From Nemertoderma westbladi (Eukaryota > Xenacoelomorpha > Nemertodermatida > Nemertodermatidae), in the NCBI GenBank assembly GCA_032718475.1, contig JAUCBJ010000631.1, positions 1-29,451 of the forward strand: 29,451 nucleotides of DNA, written 5' to 3'. Under the pieces are notes generated by a model. The model worked only from the letters and a program-made list of their open reading frames with translations. It was not told the origin of the DNA and searched no databases. A program made the translations under genes and the position numbers. Shown one piece after another: positions 18,462 through 27,599 of this stretch. Numbering within the stretch: position 1 is the stretch's first letter; each line of letters begins with the position of its first letter.

Positions 18462-21400
18462 CTAAGATGGTTGTCTGTCAGAAGTAGTTAGGGGGAGCTC
18501 GCTGTCGGTGTCCTTTTCATACGTAAGTGCTCGATACACTGCGGTATTTGTCAGGTAACAGGATTCGTTTTCGTCGGAGAATTCGTCCGTATAGAATCCT
18601 TCCATCTCAGAATATTGGTCAGTGTCGTTCACATCACTGAATTGGACATGTAGTTCGGACTCACTTACCTGACTCGGGCTGTTTCGTTCGAATTCTGTGT
18701 GCAACAAGATATGATGTTTTGCGCCGCACTTTGCACACCTTGCGTCGGAGTAACAGGTTCGCCGTTGGTGTCCTCGTCTGAGGCAATTATAACACAACCG
18801 CTTATCCCACATGACTTCCCTTCTCTCCGCTAATGATTTCTTCAGGAATTCATCACACATATTCAAACGGTGAGTCCCGTCACATAGCGCACATTTCGGT
18901 TTGATGTTACTTACCTTACTTTGAGTAACGTTGTGCACACTCGTTCTTTCTTCGGGCTTTCTTACTTGAATTCTCTTAGGAGACGTAGGAGGAGTTTTTC
19001 TTACCTGTTCTCTCCTGTCATTGGTTCGAGACTTGAATTTACTTACGTCCTTAGTCACTTTGTTGTCATAGTAAGATCTTTCAGTGTCTTTCCCGCTGTC
19101 TTCCTCTTGAGAAGCCTGGCTTTCGCCATTGTCTGTATAACACACTGGTATTACCCTTCTCCTAGAAACGGGTTTCTCAATTACCTTGTTTTCCGGTGTC
19201 TTCTCTCTGGACTGCCTTAGGAGCTGTAATTTCACTTCTCCATCTAAGAATGACATGAGATCAGCCATGGTAGGGTCTCGTCGTTGTTGTTCCATCATAT
19301 ATAACACTTTCTTATCCCAGCGTGTACCTACTCCACCCTTGGGCAAAGTAGATGCTAAGGCTCCTACAACCATAGAATTCTGGTATTCATGAGACTTACC
19401 TAACCAATCTAGTTGTCTACAGATCTCCTGAATATCGTCGGAAAACTCTATAATCCCGCTGCTAAGAAACTTTCGGGGCGCCATTAATTTCGCATATAAA
19501 TACCTAGCTATGTTAGTCCTATTACCATACCTGATGTTTAGGGTATCCCAAACTTGTCTTAATCCATCTGGATGTCCAATAAACTTTAACGCCATTAACT
19601 TGGGAGATCCTTCCAAGCACTCGATGAGGAATCTAAGTTTCTCTCCATTAGATAGTACAGAGTTCTGTATGTTATCTTTATAATATTCATTAAAAGGTAA
19701 CCATTTCATCTCATCTCCATTGAACTTGACTATCTCTCCCACCTTTACCGCTTGCCGGGCTTCGGTTCTAGCCATTTGACGCGCAAAACTTTCTTGGGCC
19801 ATCGTGTTATTTAATATCGAGTTATCGGTATATAAATTTCTCGGATTATTATCAAGTCTATATGGGATACCATTGTCAACAGGTTTATAATTACCCTTAA
19901 TAGGGTTTACTATAGGAGTTTCTACTTCGCTAGCAGTATATATGCGTGTAGGCTCCGCACCTTGCGCATGAGATACTTCAGACCTAACAGGTTGACACAT
20001 TGTTACCGGGGGTGGCGGTATACCCCTTTGTGTATTTACTAATTTATCACGTTCTAACGCGATACTTTGCTGCACTTCTTGCAACTCTAACCTACTTTCC
20101 CTTACTGTGCCCTTGAATTGCTGAACAGTCTCCTGCATCTGCCCGAGCAGGAGATCCATCCCCCGCCGTCCCTCATCCACCCATTCGACCGCTGAAGCGG
20201 GAGTCGCCAACGTTGTAGCGGGCGGACGAGGGACAACGGGGGACAAATCATGAATATTTCGCTCGGAGTCCAGGACATGAACTGTCTCATGGGCTGTTCT
20301 GCTGGGCACAGGTAGCTTGGTGCTGTGCAGATGGAATTTAGAGGTAGGTTCAGGGAGTACAGGTGTCTCTACCACAGAAAGGGTGGCTTCGGGAACAGGC
20401 CTAATTATTTCAGGCTCATCTACTATAGTAGGGAGTCTTTCTATTCTAATTATTTGGTCTGTGGGTTCTGTACTACCTAAGTTGGTGTTATTTAGTTGCC
20501 TTCTAACAGCTGGAGGCAAATCAGGCAATTTCTGACAGTGGGATGTTCTTCTACGTCTGCTTAGACGCGATCTATTTCCTTTGCCTTCAGTATCGGTGGT
20601 ATCGCCTTCCTCAGATGATGTATATCCCTGTCGTTTGGGAGTAGATCGACTCATCATCTGCATATTACTAGCTGTTAACTGTTTATTTATGCAGTCTTGA
20701 TTCTCCTGAATGTTTTCCAATTCTAATTGGGTGGTTTCTTCGGAAGCTCTCCGTTCTGCTTCTGCTACTGCCTCGGCCGCTGTTACAGCCGCCTTTCTTT
20801 CCGCTTCAGCCGCTGCCGCTGCCACTTTTCTTTCGGCTTCTGCCTCTGCCTCTGCCGCTTTTCTTTTGGCTTCTGCCTCTGCCTCTGCCGCTTTTCTTTC
20901 GGCTTCTGCCTCTGCCTCTGCCGCTGCCACTGCCGCTTTTCTTTCTGCTTCTGCCGCTGCCACTGCTGCTGCCACTGCCGCTGTCTTTCTGTCTTCTATA
21001 CGTTTTTTCTTTACTTGTTCTTCTTGAACTCTTGTGATGCGGAGTTGTTCATCGAATTTGGCTTGATTCGCAGCTCTCATATCCACATCAATTGCATCCA
21101 ACACAAGCTTGGCTCCTTCACTATTAGGACTAAGTCCCTCTAGCCTTCTCCTCAACTCTTCATCTCCTACAAAACGTTGATAGTCCGACAGATAGATGTC
21201 AATAGTATCCCTCTTATGCGGCTTCTCTGCTGTCGCTTCAATTTCCACTTGGGAAAAGGTAGCCTCGGTGGATTCCCCAAGTGTTGAGCGCTCATCTAAC
21301 TGCGATTTCCACGGGGCAGCTCTTTGAACTTGGAGACTCACCCGCCGTAACCAAGTCTTTACGGCAACTTGCAACGACGTGTCTTGCTTTCTTTTCGAAG

Positions 21401-22160
21401 CCTCCTCAAAGGCAGATAAGATTAGTCGGATTCTTAGAATTCTTTCTCTAACTTGATAAAGCAGCTCTCCCTGCTCTTGAGGTCCTTGTGGTTGTTGAAA
21501 CAGTTGTTCTTCTAATCGCTTCATGGAGCTGAAGAATCCCTGTGCGTATCCGGCTGCGGACCTCTTCCACACAGCTGGATCGATGGTTTCCTTGGTTACT
21601 CCCATCCGGTGTATGTCTTCCCAGGCAGCTTCTGATAAATCAAACGGGAGTCCGGGTCCGGGGAAGTTCCATTGCGACTCGACAATAGACTTCAGTTCCT
21701 CCCTTGTGTATCCCGCATAATTATCTTTAGTCGATCGCTTACTTCTCGCCCAATCGATCTGGTGTTCTTCTACCGCAATCAATAACCTAGTGAGTACGGC
21801 TGCAGGAAGGATGAGAAGGGGATCCGAATAAACCGCATCCGTCATCTTTGCTCCGTGCTCGGGTGTCAGCTCTTCAGTATCCGCACTACTGGAGCTGTCG
21901 GGCCGCTGAGAAATAAGTTCTTGGCTCGCGGGTTGTTGCTGTTCCGCTGCTTCTTGGTCCCGCTTGACCTGAGCTCGAGTGCCTATGATAGACCTACGGT
22001 GTTGGACTAGCCTAGGGTCTGATATTACTACAGGAGGGATGACCTTCCTCACAGTAGGAGGTGAACTGAACTTAGGTCTAGACGGTTCTACAGACCTATC
22101 TGAGTCGCAGATAGTAACATCTAATAAACTGTCTGACAGGTTCTGCTTAGTATCAGACAT
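18462..22160 (-). CDS. gag: BEL/Pao gag with long N-terminal extension
   Basis: Structural protein of the element, forming the particle that packages its RNA. I start it at the ATG at 22160 (A at -3); the frame opens four codons earlier at a GTG. About 1,232 codons are uninterrupted. Residues are numbered here from that GTG. 1-390: polar, helical, unrecognised. About 397-480: Ala/Glu/Arg coiled-coil repeat (AEAEAERKAA). 480-750: Ser/Pro/Thr-rich, with a basic SRLSRRRRTSH patch. From about 816: a DUF1759-type capsid region beginning KFNGDEMKWLPFNEYY. 1094-1107: CX2CX4HX4C knuckle (CALCDGTHRLNMC). 1127-1140: second knuckle (CYNCLRRGHQRRTC). 1146-1158: CAKCGAKHHILLH. The capsid and knuckle arrangement is characteristic of BEL/Pao; the long front part is not, since gag in this family is usually about half as long. 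It ends at UAG, then protease in frame. Confidence 0.93.
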   Translation of the reverse strand: MSDTKQNLSDSLLDVTICDSDRSVEPSRPKFSSPPTVRKVIPPVVISDPRLVQHRRSIIGTRAQVKRDQEAAEQQQPASQELISQRPDSSSSADTEELTPEHGAKMTDAVYSDPLLILPAAVLTRLLIAVEEHQIDWARSKRSTKDNYAGYTREELKSIVESQWNFPGPGLPFDLSEAAWEDIHRMGVTKETIDPAVWKRSAAGYAQGFFSSMKRLEEQLFQQPQGPQEQGELLYQVRERILRIRLILSAFEEASKRKQDTSLQVAVKTWLRRVSLQVQRAAPWKSQLDERSTLGESTEATFSQVEIEATAEKPHKRDTIDIYLSDYQRFVGDEELRRRLEGLSPNSEGAKLVLDAIDVDMRAANQAKFDEQLRITRVQEEQVKKKRIEDRKTAAVAAAVAAAEAERKAAVAAAEAEAEAERKAAEAEAEAKRKAAEAEAEAERKVAAAAAEAERKAAVTAAEAVAEAERRASEETTQLELENIQENQDCINKQLTASNMQMMSRSTPKRQGYTSSEEGDTTDTEGKGNRSRLSRRRRTSHCQKLPDLPPAVRRQLNNTNLGSTEPTDQIIRIERLPTIVDEPEIIRPVPEATLSVVETPVLPEPTSKFHLHSTKLPVPSRTAHETVHVLDSERNIHDLSPVVPRPPATTLATPASAVEWVDEGRRGMDLLLGQMQETVQQFKGTVRESRLELQEVQQSIALERDKLVNTQRGIPPPPVTMCQPVRSEVSHAQGAEPTRIYTASEVETPIVNPIKGNYKPVDNGIPYRLDNNPRNLYTDNSILNNTMAQESFARQMARTEARQAVKVGEIVKFNGDEMKWLPFNEYYKDNIQNSVLSNGEKLRFLIECLEGSPKLMALKFIGHPDGLRQVWDTLNIRYGNRTNIARYLYAKLMAPRKFLSSGIIEFSDDIQEICRQLDWLGKSHEYQNSMVVGALASTLPKGGVGTRWDKKVLYMMEQQRRDPTMADLMSFLDGEVKLQLLRQSREKTPENKVIEKPVSRRRVIPVCYTDNGESQASQEEDSGKDTERSYYDNKVTKDVSKFKSRTNDRREQVRKTPPTSPKRIQVRKPEERTSVHNVTQSKVSNIKPKCALCDGTHRLNMCDEFLKKSLAERREVMWDKRLCYNCLRRGHQRRTCYSDARCAKCGAKHHILLHTEFERNSPSQVSESELHVQFSDVNDTDQYSEMEGFYTDEFSDENESCYLTNTAVYRALTYEKDTDSELPLTTSDRQPS
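20740..20990 (-). repeat. coding minisatellite for Ala/Glu coiled coil in gag
   Basis: On the plus strand, GCTTCTGCCTCTGCC and CGCTTTTCTTTCGG words repeat in units of 18-48 bp, all multiples of three. The units encode AEAEAERKAA-type heptads. The antisense frames of 105 and 138 codons over this stretch are shadows. Confidence 0.9.
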
Positions 22161-22300
22161 GTTTGTTTGCACAGTTGAATGCTTACTGCTATATTACAGT
22201 TTAAGCAAGTCTAGTAATTCAGTATTAACTGTTAGCCTAGTAATTAATTACCGATACTGCTACTCAGTGTAGCGTGATATATATATATAATATATTAGAA

Positions 22301-22548
22301 TACCGGTATGCTTATAGTATATATAAGTATTATTACAGACTAGAATTAATTACAGAATACCGGTATAATTTTAGCCTAAATTTATAAATATATAATAGGC
22401 CTATTGTGAATACCGGTATGCAGCTTACACTTATAATGTATATATATAAGTATAATTACAGACTAGAATTAATTACAGAATACCGGTATAATTTCAGCCT
22501 AAAATTTATAGAAATAAATATAATAAGCCTATGGTAAATACCGGTATG
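22301..22548 (+). repeat. two tandem leader units, each starting TACCGGTATG
   Basis: Units 22301-22410 (110 bp) and 22411-22538 (128 bp), followed by the start of a third. They share TATATAAGTAT, TTACAGACTAGAATTAATTA, AGAATACCGGTATAATTT and AGCCTAAA. Confidence 0.9.
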
Positions 22549-23269
22549 TCAATTATTTTAAATAATTGAATTTCTGAATTGTTAAGGGTTACTTGGTTAC
22601 TTTACTTACTTTATTACCGTTATTTGAGTAGTAGTCCAACTGATATTGAGACCTAATTGTTGTAAGGCAGGCCTACTATTTATAAATCGTTAGAGTTGAT
22701 TTATAATATATATACCCGTTTAAATGGGTTTTTGTCAATGTTTGACATAAATGTTATTATTTCTGGGGAAGTATAGTATTTGGGGAATATATAGTATTTG
22801 AGAATAATAAGTAGTAGTAAATATACTGCGTTGTCCAGATAGGAAAATACCACCGTCTGACGACCTATAGCCGTATCGCTATAGGTACTACGTTATGTAT
22901 CACGGAGTGTTCCTACCCAGAAGTTAATTACCGCGGTCTACCAGAACCAACGTGCCTATTAACCACTTTACAACACAAATATACTGCCTACGCACTAATC
23001 ACCTTCGGAAAGTACTGTACACTAAACCCTAAATTAGGTACAAGTACTTGTACAACAAATAATCAGTCGTTAAAAATACTTGAACAGCTAAAAGAACCAC
23101 GGTATCTGCCGGAGTGACCAAAGCATAAAATCTCCAGTCTTTACCTACGCCGAGCAGCCCTGATGTAGTACCGGAGTTAGTTTAACTATAACGGTATGTA
23201 TAACAAACACAATTACTGTAGGAATAAACTTGGGGAATGAATGTTGCGAATAATAGCATAAACTCTGAA

Positions 23270-23849
23270 TAATAAATATTACGCTACGCGTACAAACCAC
23301 TCAAACAAAATGCAGACCAAATACTGACAGACTACTATCAAGCCTAAACAAACTACGGTATATGCAGACCCCGAAATGATTAGTTAGTATGCGTTCTAAC
23401 CTAGTAGTACGACTTATTCTTTCACAGGGGGTTTACCTCACAGCACTTGAAGCCTCTACGTTCCCAACTAGCACTTTATCGGACAGATGCTCTACACACA
23501 CCGAAATTTCCTCAAACCCAACAACAGCCAGACAACTATCCAGCCTACAAATTATCTAAATAAGAATTATACGCTACCCGTACAGACTACACAAACAAAG
23601 TACAGACCAAACGATGGCAGACTACTATCAAGCCTAAATAAACTACAGTACATGCAGACTCCGAAATGATTAGTTAGTATGCGTTCTAACCTAGTAGTAC
23701 AACTTATTCTTTCACAGGGGGTTTACCTCACAGCACTGGAAGCCCCTACTTTCCTAACTAGCACTTTATCGGACAGATGCTCTACACACACTGCAATCCG
23801 TTCAGACTTAACAACAGTTAGACAACAGTCTAGCCTACAAATTATCTGT
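23270..23849 (+). repeat. tandem duplication of ~290 bp in the leader
   Basis: Copies 23270-23559 and 23560-23849. Landmarks include ACGCTAC, GACAGACTACTATCAAGCC / GGCAGACTACTATCAAGCC, CCGAAATGATTAGTTAGTAT, CTTTCACAGGGGGTTTACC, ACTTTATCGGACAGATGCTC and CCTACAAATTATCT. They diverge by only some tens of substitutions. Confidence 0.93.
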
Positions 23850-24123
23850 ACAATCTGAGCAGGCTTACACGCCTTCTGCTCAATACTGGCCTACAAATAA
23901 ATAAAACTGACAGAAATAAGCTCCAAAAGAAACAAGGGGTGTACAGTCCCTAATCTCTTAAACAGCCTACCGGTATACAATACCACAATCGAATAATACT
24001 GCTGTACCTGTACTGCTGTAGGTACCGGTCCGGATGATCAGGCAGTCAGGCCTACTGGTTACCGGTCGACCGGTACTTTCGACTTGATTGCTTACACCGC
24101 AATCGAGAAGCAATATCTGTTAT

Positions 24124-26271
24124 TGTTTGCGTTTTTAAGACCTTTGGCAGTTTAACCTGCCAAATTGGGATGTCTTTTAGATGATAGATAGTCTTTAGCC
24201 TATGACGAGTATTTGATACACTACATTAGCCGAAACCAGTCTATGCGCAATCATTCACCCGCTGGATATACCCGGGAGACTGGATTCGGAAGCTTAACTT
24301 GATTGAGGTGCAAGCCTACTGTATTATTCGACTGATCGTAATATATAATCTCTGACAAATATTATTCACTTTCGGGAAATATTAACAGTTCCTTTAGGAC
24401 GTGGCGCTCTAAATATATAAACAGAGTTATGACTTAAACCAGACGCAACGGGATGGCTATAGATTCACGTATATGGCGCATTCTTTAGGAAATGCTTCGT
24501 TATCAATCACAATCATACACAATGCTGCACAATGCTGCACACCAATCTGCCGACCTTCACTAATTTTAGTCACATACAAAGAGACTAACAGACAATACAT
24601 GTAGGGCCTATAAAATAGCATTAGATTCACTTCAAACCACTTAACATAAGTCGCAATCGTTTATATGTAACCAGTCTCTCTAACCTTTAGTATATCAAGA
24701 AGATTGGGGTGTCTGACTATTGATCAGTATTCCAATACTAGAAAGCCAGCAAGCTGGCTGGAAGGAGCCCGAGGGAAAAATCCTAGCCAAGACTATTACA
24801 AAGAACTATGTCAGTCAGCAGTAAGTAAACTAAAATTGTCTAAACTGCAAGGCGTGAGGCTAGCTGACTTTGTGGCTCGCCCCACATAATAAAAAATGCA
24901 ACTTAGCTACCACTAACAAAAATATAATATAAAGCAAATAATTTCATTATCAAGAACGTTTACAAGATATAAGATGCGATTACCGAATATTTATAAAAAA
25001 TGCCCATGATGCATAACCAGATAAATAACAACAAATAGAGCCAAATAACAAATTTAGTTTCCTTCTATAGGTATTACCCCGTCGTCAAGCGGAATATCTC
25101 TTCCCAGTGAATTCTATGTGAATATGTAATATAAGTACTCCTTAGGCGGTAGGCCAGAGCGGGCTCCTTAAATACATGCAACTACTGTATTATAGTGTAG
25201 GTCAACTATAAAACATTTTGCAATCCACAGTGAGTATCGACTGCAATAGGACACAACACACTGCTTTGTGTAACTAAAATTCATTCTCCTGATCCACCCC
25301 CTAACATAGCAGAGTGAGTAACCTTATTGTAGATATACCCTTAGGAAGCACTGGGAGAGCAATCAGCTTATGGGGTAATACATTAGAAACCAACAGCTTA
25401 TGTGTGATAAACATTGCCTTTCCTTATAGCCTACTAGTAAAACTTGGCAACCAACACGTTTTTCTATGACTGTGTATAACAAATTAAGCCATATTTCATC
25501 ATGAACACCAGCTGTTATTTTACCATTGCTTTTAATTTCGCGACAAAACAATGTCAAAAAACTAAATATATCGAATACCAAACATAGAATCGATCTGAAA
25601 TTTTGTAACGCAATTATGAACCACCAAAGCAATGTACTTGCAAAATTTCATCAAAATCGCCAGGCAGGAAGTGCCTTAACCTAGATAATTATCAGTCAGT
25701 ATGTCAGTCAGTGTAATGTATCCTGAAGATTCTTACAGTAAGCTCCTAATAATATTTCATCAACAAATATAATGAATAACCGACAGCAAAAGCAGTAATG
25801 TTAAGTAAGATATGTATGATATGTTAAGATAACGGATATACGTTCTATAATTAAGCCTACTAATGTTAAGCTAAAGACTGAAACACAGAGGTTCCACGCC
25901 GGTGTTGTAGGCTGTGGACCAAATCACATACTGACTCAACTCCACGAGTTTCTATCTACCATCTAACACAGAGGCAAAAAACGCTCTGATTGGTCGACCG
26001 AACAAAGAGAGAACAAGGAACAAAGAGATGTTCTACGTGGCAATATCAGCTGTTAGCCGTCGTCATGGTAGCGACACTGTTTCAAGAGGATCCGGCTTAT
26101 TGCGTCATAAAATTGCGGATTATGTCCTCTAAAGTACACATACAGAAGAAATGACTTTTATGTCCTCTAAAACACCAGTACAGTAAGGACACGGCCTTTT
26201 TATGCCTGGTAAACCAACTACAGAGTACTTTACGGGGAAAATAACCGGCTAATTACGCAAAAGCCTTTACA
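24124..26271 (-). repeat. 5' LTR of the BEL/Pao element, interrupted
   Basis: Same termini as the 3' LTR (TGTTTGCG...CCTTTACA on the plus strand). Matching is collinear from 24124 to about 24739 and from about 25748 to 26271. Between these points lies ~1.0 kb absent from the other LTR. Without it the length equals the 3' LTR to within a few bases. Confidence 0.93.
24740..25747. mobile_element. ~1.0-kb insertion in the 5' LTR, type unknown
   Basis: Absent from the 3' LTR at the AATATAATATT site near 13681. The flanks read TCCAATA on the left and TCCTAATA on the right, which may be an imperfect target duplication. The left end has the palindrome AGCCAGCAAGCTGGCT. GTCAGTCAG words occur near both ends (about 24811 and 25694-25712). 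No transposase or RT motif is seen; frames of 61 and 89 codons inside show no domain. It could be a non-autonomous DNA element or SINE-like unit. Confidence 0.75.
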
Positions 26272-26276
26272 TAACC
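26272..26276. repeat. target-site duplication, right (TAACC)
   Basis: Identical to 13065-13069; directly follows the terminal CA of the LTR. Confidence 0.9.
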
Positions 26277-26425
26277 AGCACTTTTCAGTTAGAACACAAA
26301 ATTTTTAATTCACTTATACGATGCTATAAATTCACATTTGCAGGTTTTCTAGGGCGCTGATTCTAATGGAATACATTTCTAATATGCCAGATCATTGCTA
26401 CTTGTATTTTTCGGCGTAATTTGGC

Positions 26426-27240
26426 AAATTTTGGTGCTAGCACCAAATTTTGTACCCATCACCAAAAAGTACAAGTTTGCGATGTCCAGTGCTGTTTTTA
26501 TTGATTCCATCGGATTCAGGACCCTCATAAACCCGTATAACACAAGAAACAAGATGATACTATCTACTGATCAATTTGCATATTTTCCAAAATTTGGTGC
26601 TGGCAGAACAATTTTCACCCACCAGCGAAAAATACAAGTTTGAAAATTCTTATGAAATTTTTACTGATTCCATTGAATTCAGAACCCTCACAAACCCGTA
26701 TAACGCAAGAAACAAGGTGAGACAATCAATTGATATATTTGATGGTTTTCAAAATTTGGTGCTAGCACCACATTTTGCACCCACTTCCGAAAAATACAAG
26801 TTTGAGATATCTAGTTCGATAATTATATATTCCATTGAATTCAGAACAGCCATAAACATCTACAACTAAAGAAATAAATTATAACAAGCAATTTTATCTA
26901 TTGAATGGATTTTCAAAATTTCGTGCTAGCACCAAAATTTGCACCCAGCACCGAAAAATACAAGTTTGATACGCTTGGTGCAACTCGTAGATATTTCATC
27001 GAAACCATAACCCAAAAAAACCCCAATTGCGTAAAAAAAAAAGTTTCAAACAATCAATTTACAAAATTGACATATTTCAAAATTTGGTGCTGGCACCAAA
27101 ATTTGCACCCGCCGAAAACTACAAGTTTGAAATTTCTAAATCAATTTATATGAATTCCATCCAATTGATAACACCAAAAAACCGGTTTAAATCAAAAATA
27201 GAGATGTTACAGTTCATATTTAATGAAATGTAATTTTCAA
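26426..27240 (+). repeat. ~163-bp tandem satellite, five units, each with an 18-bp palindrome or variant
   Basis: Units start near 26426, 26588, 26749, 26913 and 27077 (spacing 161-164 bp). Each begins CAAAATTTGGTGCTAGCACC or a variant, followed by TTTGCACCC, GAAAAATACAAGTTTG and a variable AT-rich remainder with GATTCCATTGAATTCAG in several units. TTTGGTGCTAGCACCAAA is a perfect 18-bp palindrome in the first unit and near-perfect in the others. A related, partly inverted unit precedes at 26280-26420. The reading frames over this array are repeat artefacts. Confidence 0.92.
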
Positions 27241-27410
27241 AAAACGTTTCAAAAAAAGTGCCAAAAGTAGGGTTAAAAAATGGTGCTATAACTCGAAAAC
27301 TACCCAATATTTTTGAAAACTAGGAAAGACGATAGATTTTTAGGAAAAGTCATAAAATTTCAGATTCCCAATTGCGTTTGTTTCAGAATTATATTAAAAA
27401 AACCACGGGT
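27241..27410. other. right inner part of the TTAA element
   Basis: AT-rich non-coding sequence between the satellite and the G-run hairpin. No gene. Confidence 0.6.
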
Positions 27411-27443
27411 GGGGGGGGGGTCATATTGACCCCCCCCCCCCCC
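27411..27443. repeat. poly-G / TCATATTGA / poly-C hairpin, right
   Basis: G10, TCATATTGA, C14, followed by GGG and the inverted terminus ending at the TTAA of 27457-27460. The loop is the same, in the same orientation, as at 12619-12627. Confidence 0.9.
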
Positions 27444-27460
27444 GGGTTTAATAGGGTTAA

Positions 27461-27592
27461 TAAGGATTTTGTGGTCTATGGTATCAAAGGCCTTTTTAAG
27501 GTCAATGTATAAGGCGCATGTTGAATGATGGCAATCAAACATAGAGTTAATTTTTTCCGTTATAGATAGTTGTTTTTGGTCCAAAGCCGCAT
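27461..27592 (-). pseudogene. CR1/Daphne-like LINE reverse transcriptase, N-terminal piece
   Basis: In element sense the frame shows ITEKINSMFDCHHSTCALYI then DLKKAFDTIDHKILI, the RT block A with its catalytic Asp, and stops at the TTAA insertion. A QCGFGP stretch just upstream, in another frame, is the block that normally precedes it, so there is a small frameshift near 27575. It is the missing front of the RT at 11468-12532: same strand, same family style, and the two ends meet at TTAA. 5'-truncated near 27592, where the RTE fragment begins in opposite orientation. Confidence 0.9.
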
Positions 27593-27599
27593 TGGCCGC

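Larger units (their letters stand above)
22173..24123 (-). promoter_or_regulatory. long 5' leader of the BEL/Pao element
   Basis: About 1.95 kb between the 5' LTR and gag, without a long frame. It is built from two tandem duplications (22301-22548 and 23270-23849) and is dotted with TACCGGTA-like palindromes (22301, 22359, 22411, 22479, 22539, and several at 23970-24075). In LTR elements this interval holds primer binding and packaging signals. The bases next to the LTR (ATAACAGATATTGC in element sense) do not show an obvious tRNA 3'-end match. Confidence 0.7.
13070..26271 (-). mobile_element. BEL/Pao-like LTR retrotransposon, structurally complete but pol-deleted
   Basis: The element is bounded by two long near-identical LTRs (TG...CA) and a perfect TAACC duplication, and lies on the minus strand. 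Order in element sense: 5' LTR (24124-26271, carrying a ~1-kb insertion); a ~1.95-kb leader with tandem repeats; gag (to 18462); UAG; A17-type protease (to 17895); a pol remnant (to 17463); a non-coding stretch; an unrecognised broken frame (15812-14289); a purine-rich tract; and the 3' LTR (13070-14210). RT, RNase H and integrase cores are missing, so any movement needed enzymes from a relative. LTR copies differ at only about 20 places by eye, so insertion is fairly recent. It sits inside the TTAA-flanked element. Confidence 0.9.
12564..27456. mobile_element. TTAA-flanked non-autonomous DNA element (piggyBac-like ends), interrupted by a BEL/Pao element
   Basis: The left end reads TTAA then CCCTATTAGTACCGGG; the right end on the minus strand reads TTAA then CCCTATTAAACCCGGG. 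The short inverted termini start with CCC and the TTAA duplication is centred on an interrupted LINE. Both are hallmarks of piggyBac-superfamily insertion as known from that family. Just inside both ends is a G-run, TCATATTGA, C-run hairpin. With the 13.2-kb LTR element removed, the element is about 1.7 kb. It contains a 73-bp-arm inverted repeat on the left and a ~163-bp tandem satellite on the right. No transposase is encoded, so it is a MITE-like passenger. Confidence 0.75.

Noticed and set aside
20710-21143. Alanine-rich and cysteine/phenylalanine-rich frames on the plus strand
   Set aside because: Antisense shadows of the Ala/Glu repeat of gag.
24091-24123. tRNA primer-binding site of the BEL/Pao element
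   Set aside because: The bases beside the 5' LTR do not begin with TGG or show a tRNA 3'-end complement that I can recognise.
26395-27233. Four overlapping plus-strand frames of 68-97 codons with repeated residues
   Set aside because: Frames over the ~163-bp satellite. They shift between units and show no domain.
12564-27456. piggyBac transposase gene
   Set aside because: Only the ends and TTAA sites support that superfamily. No transposase sequence is present.
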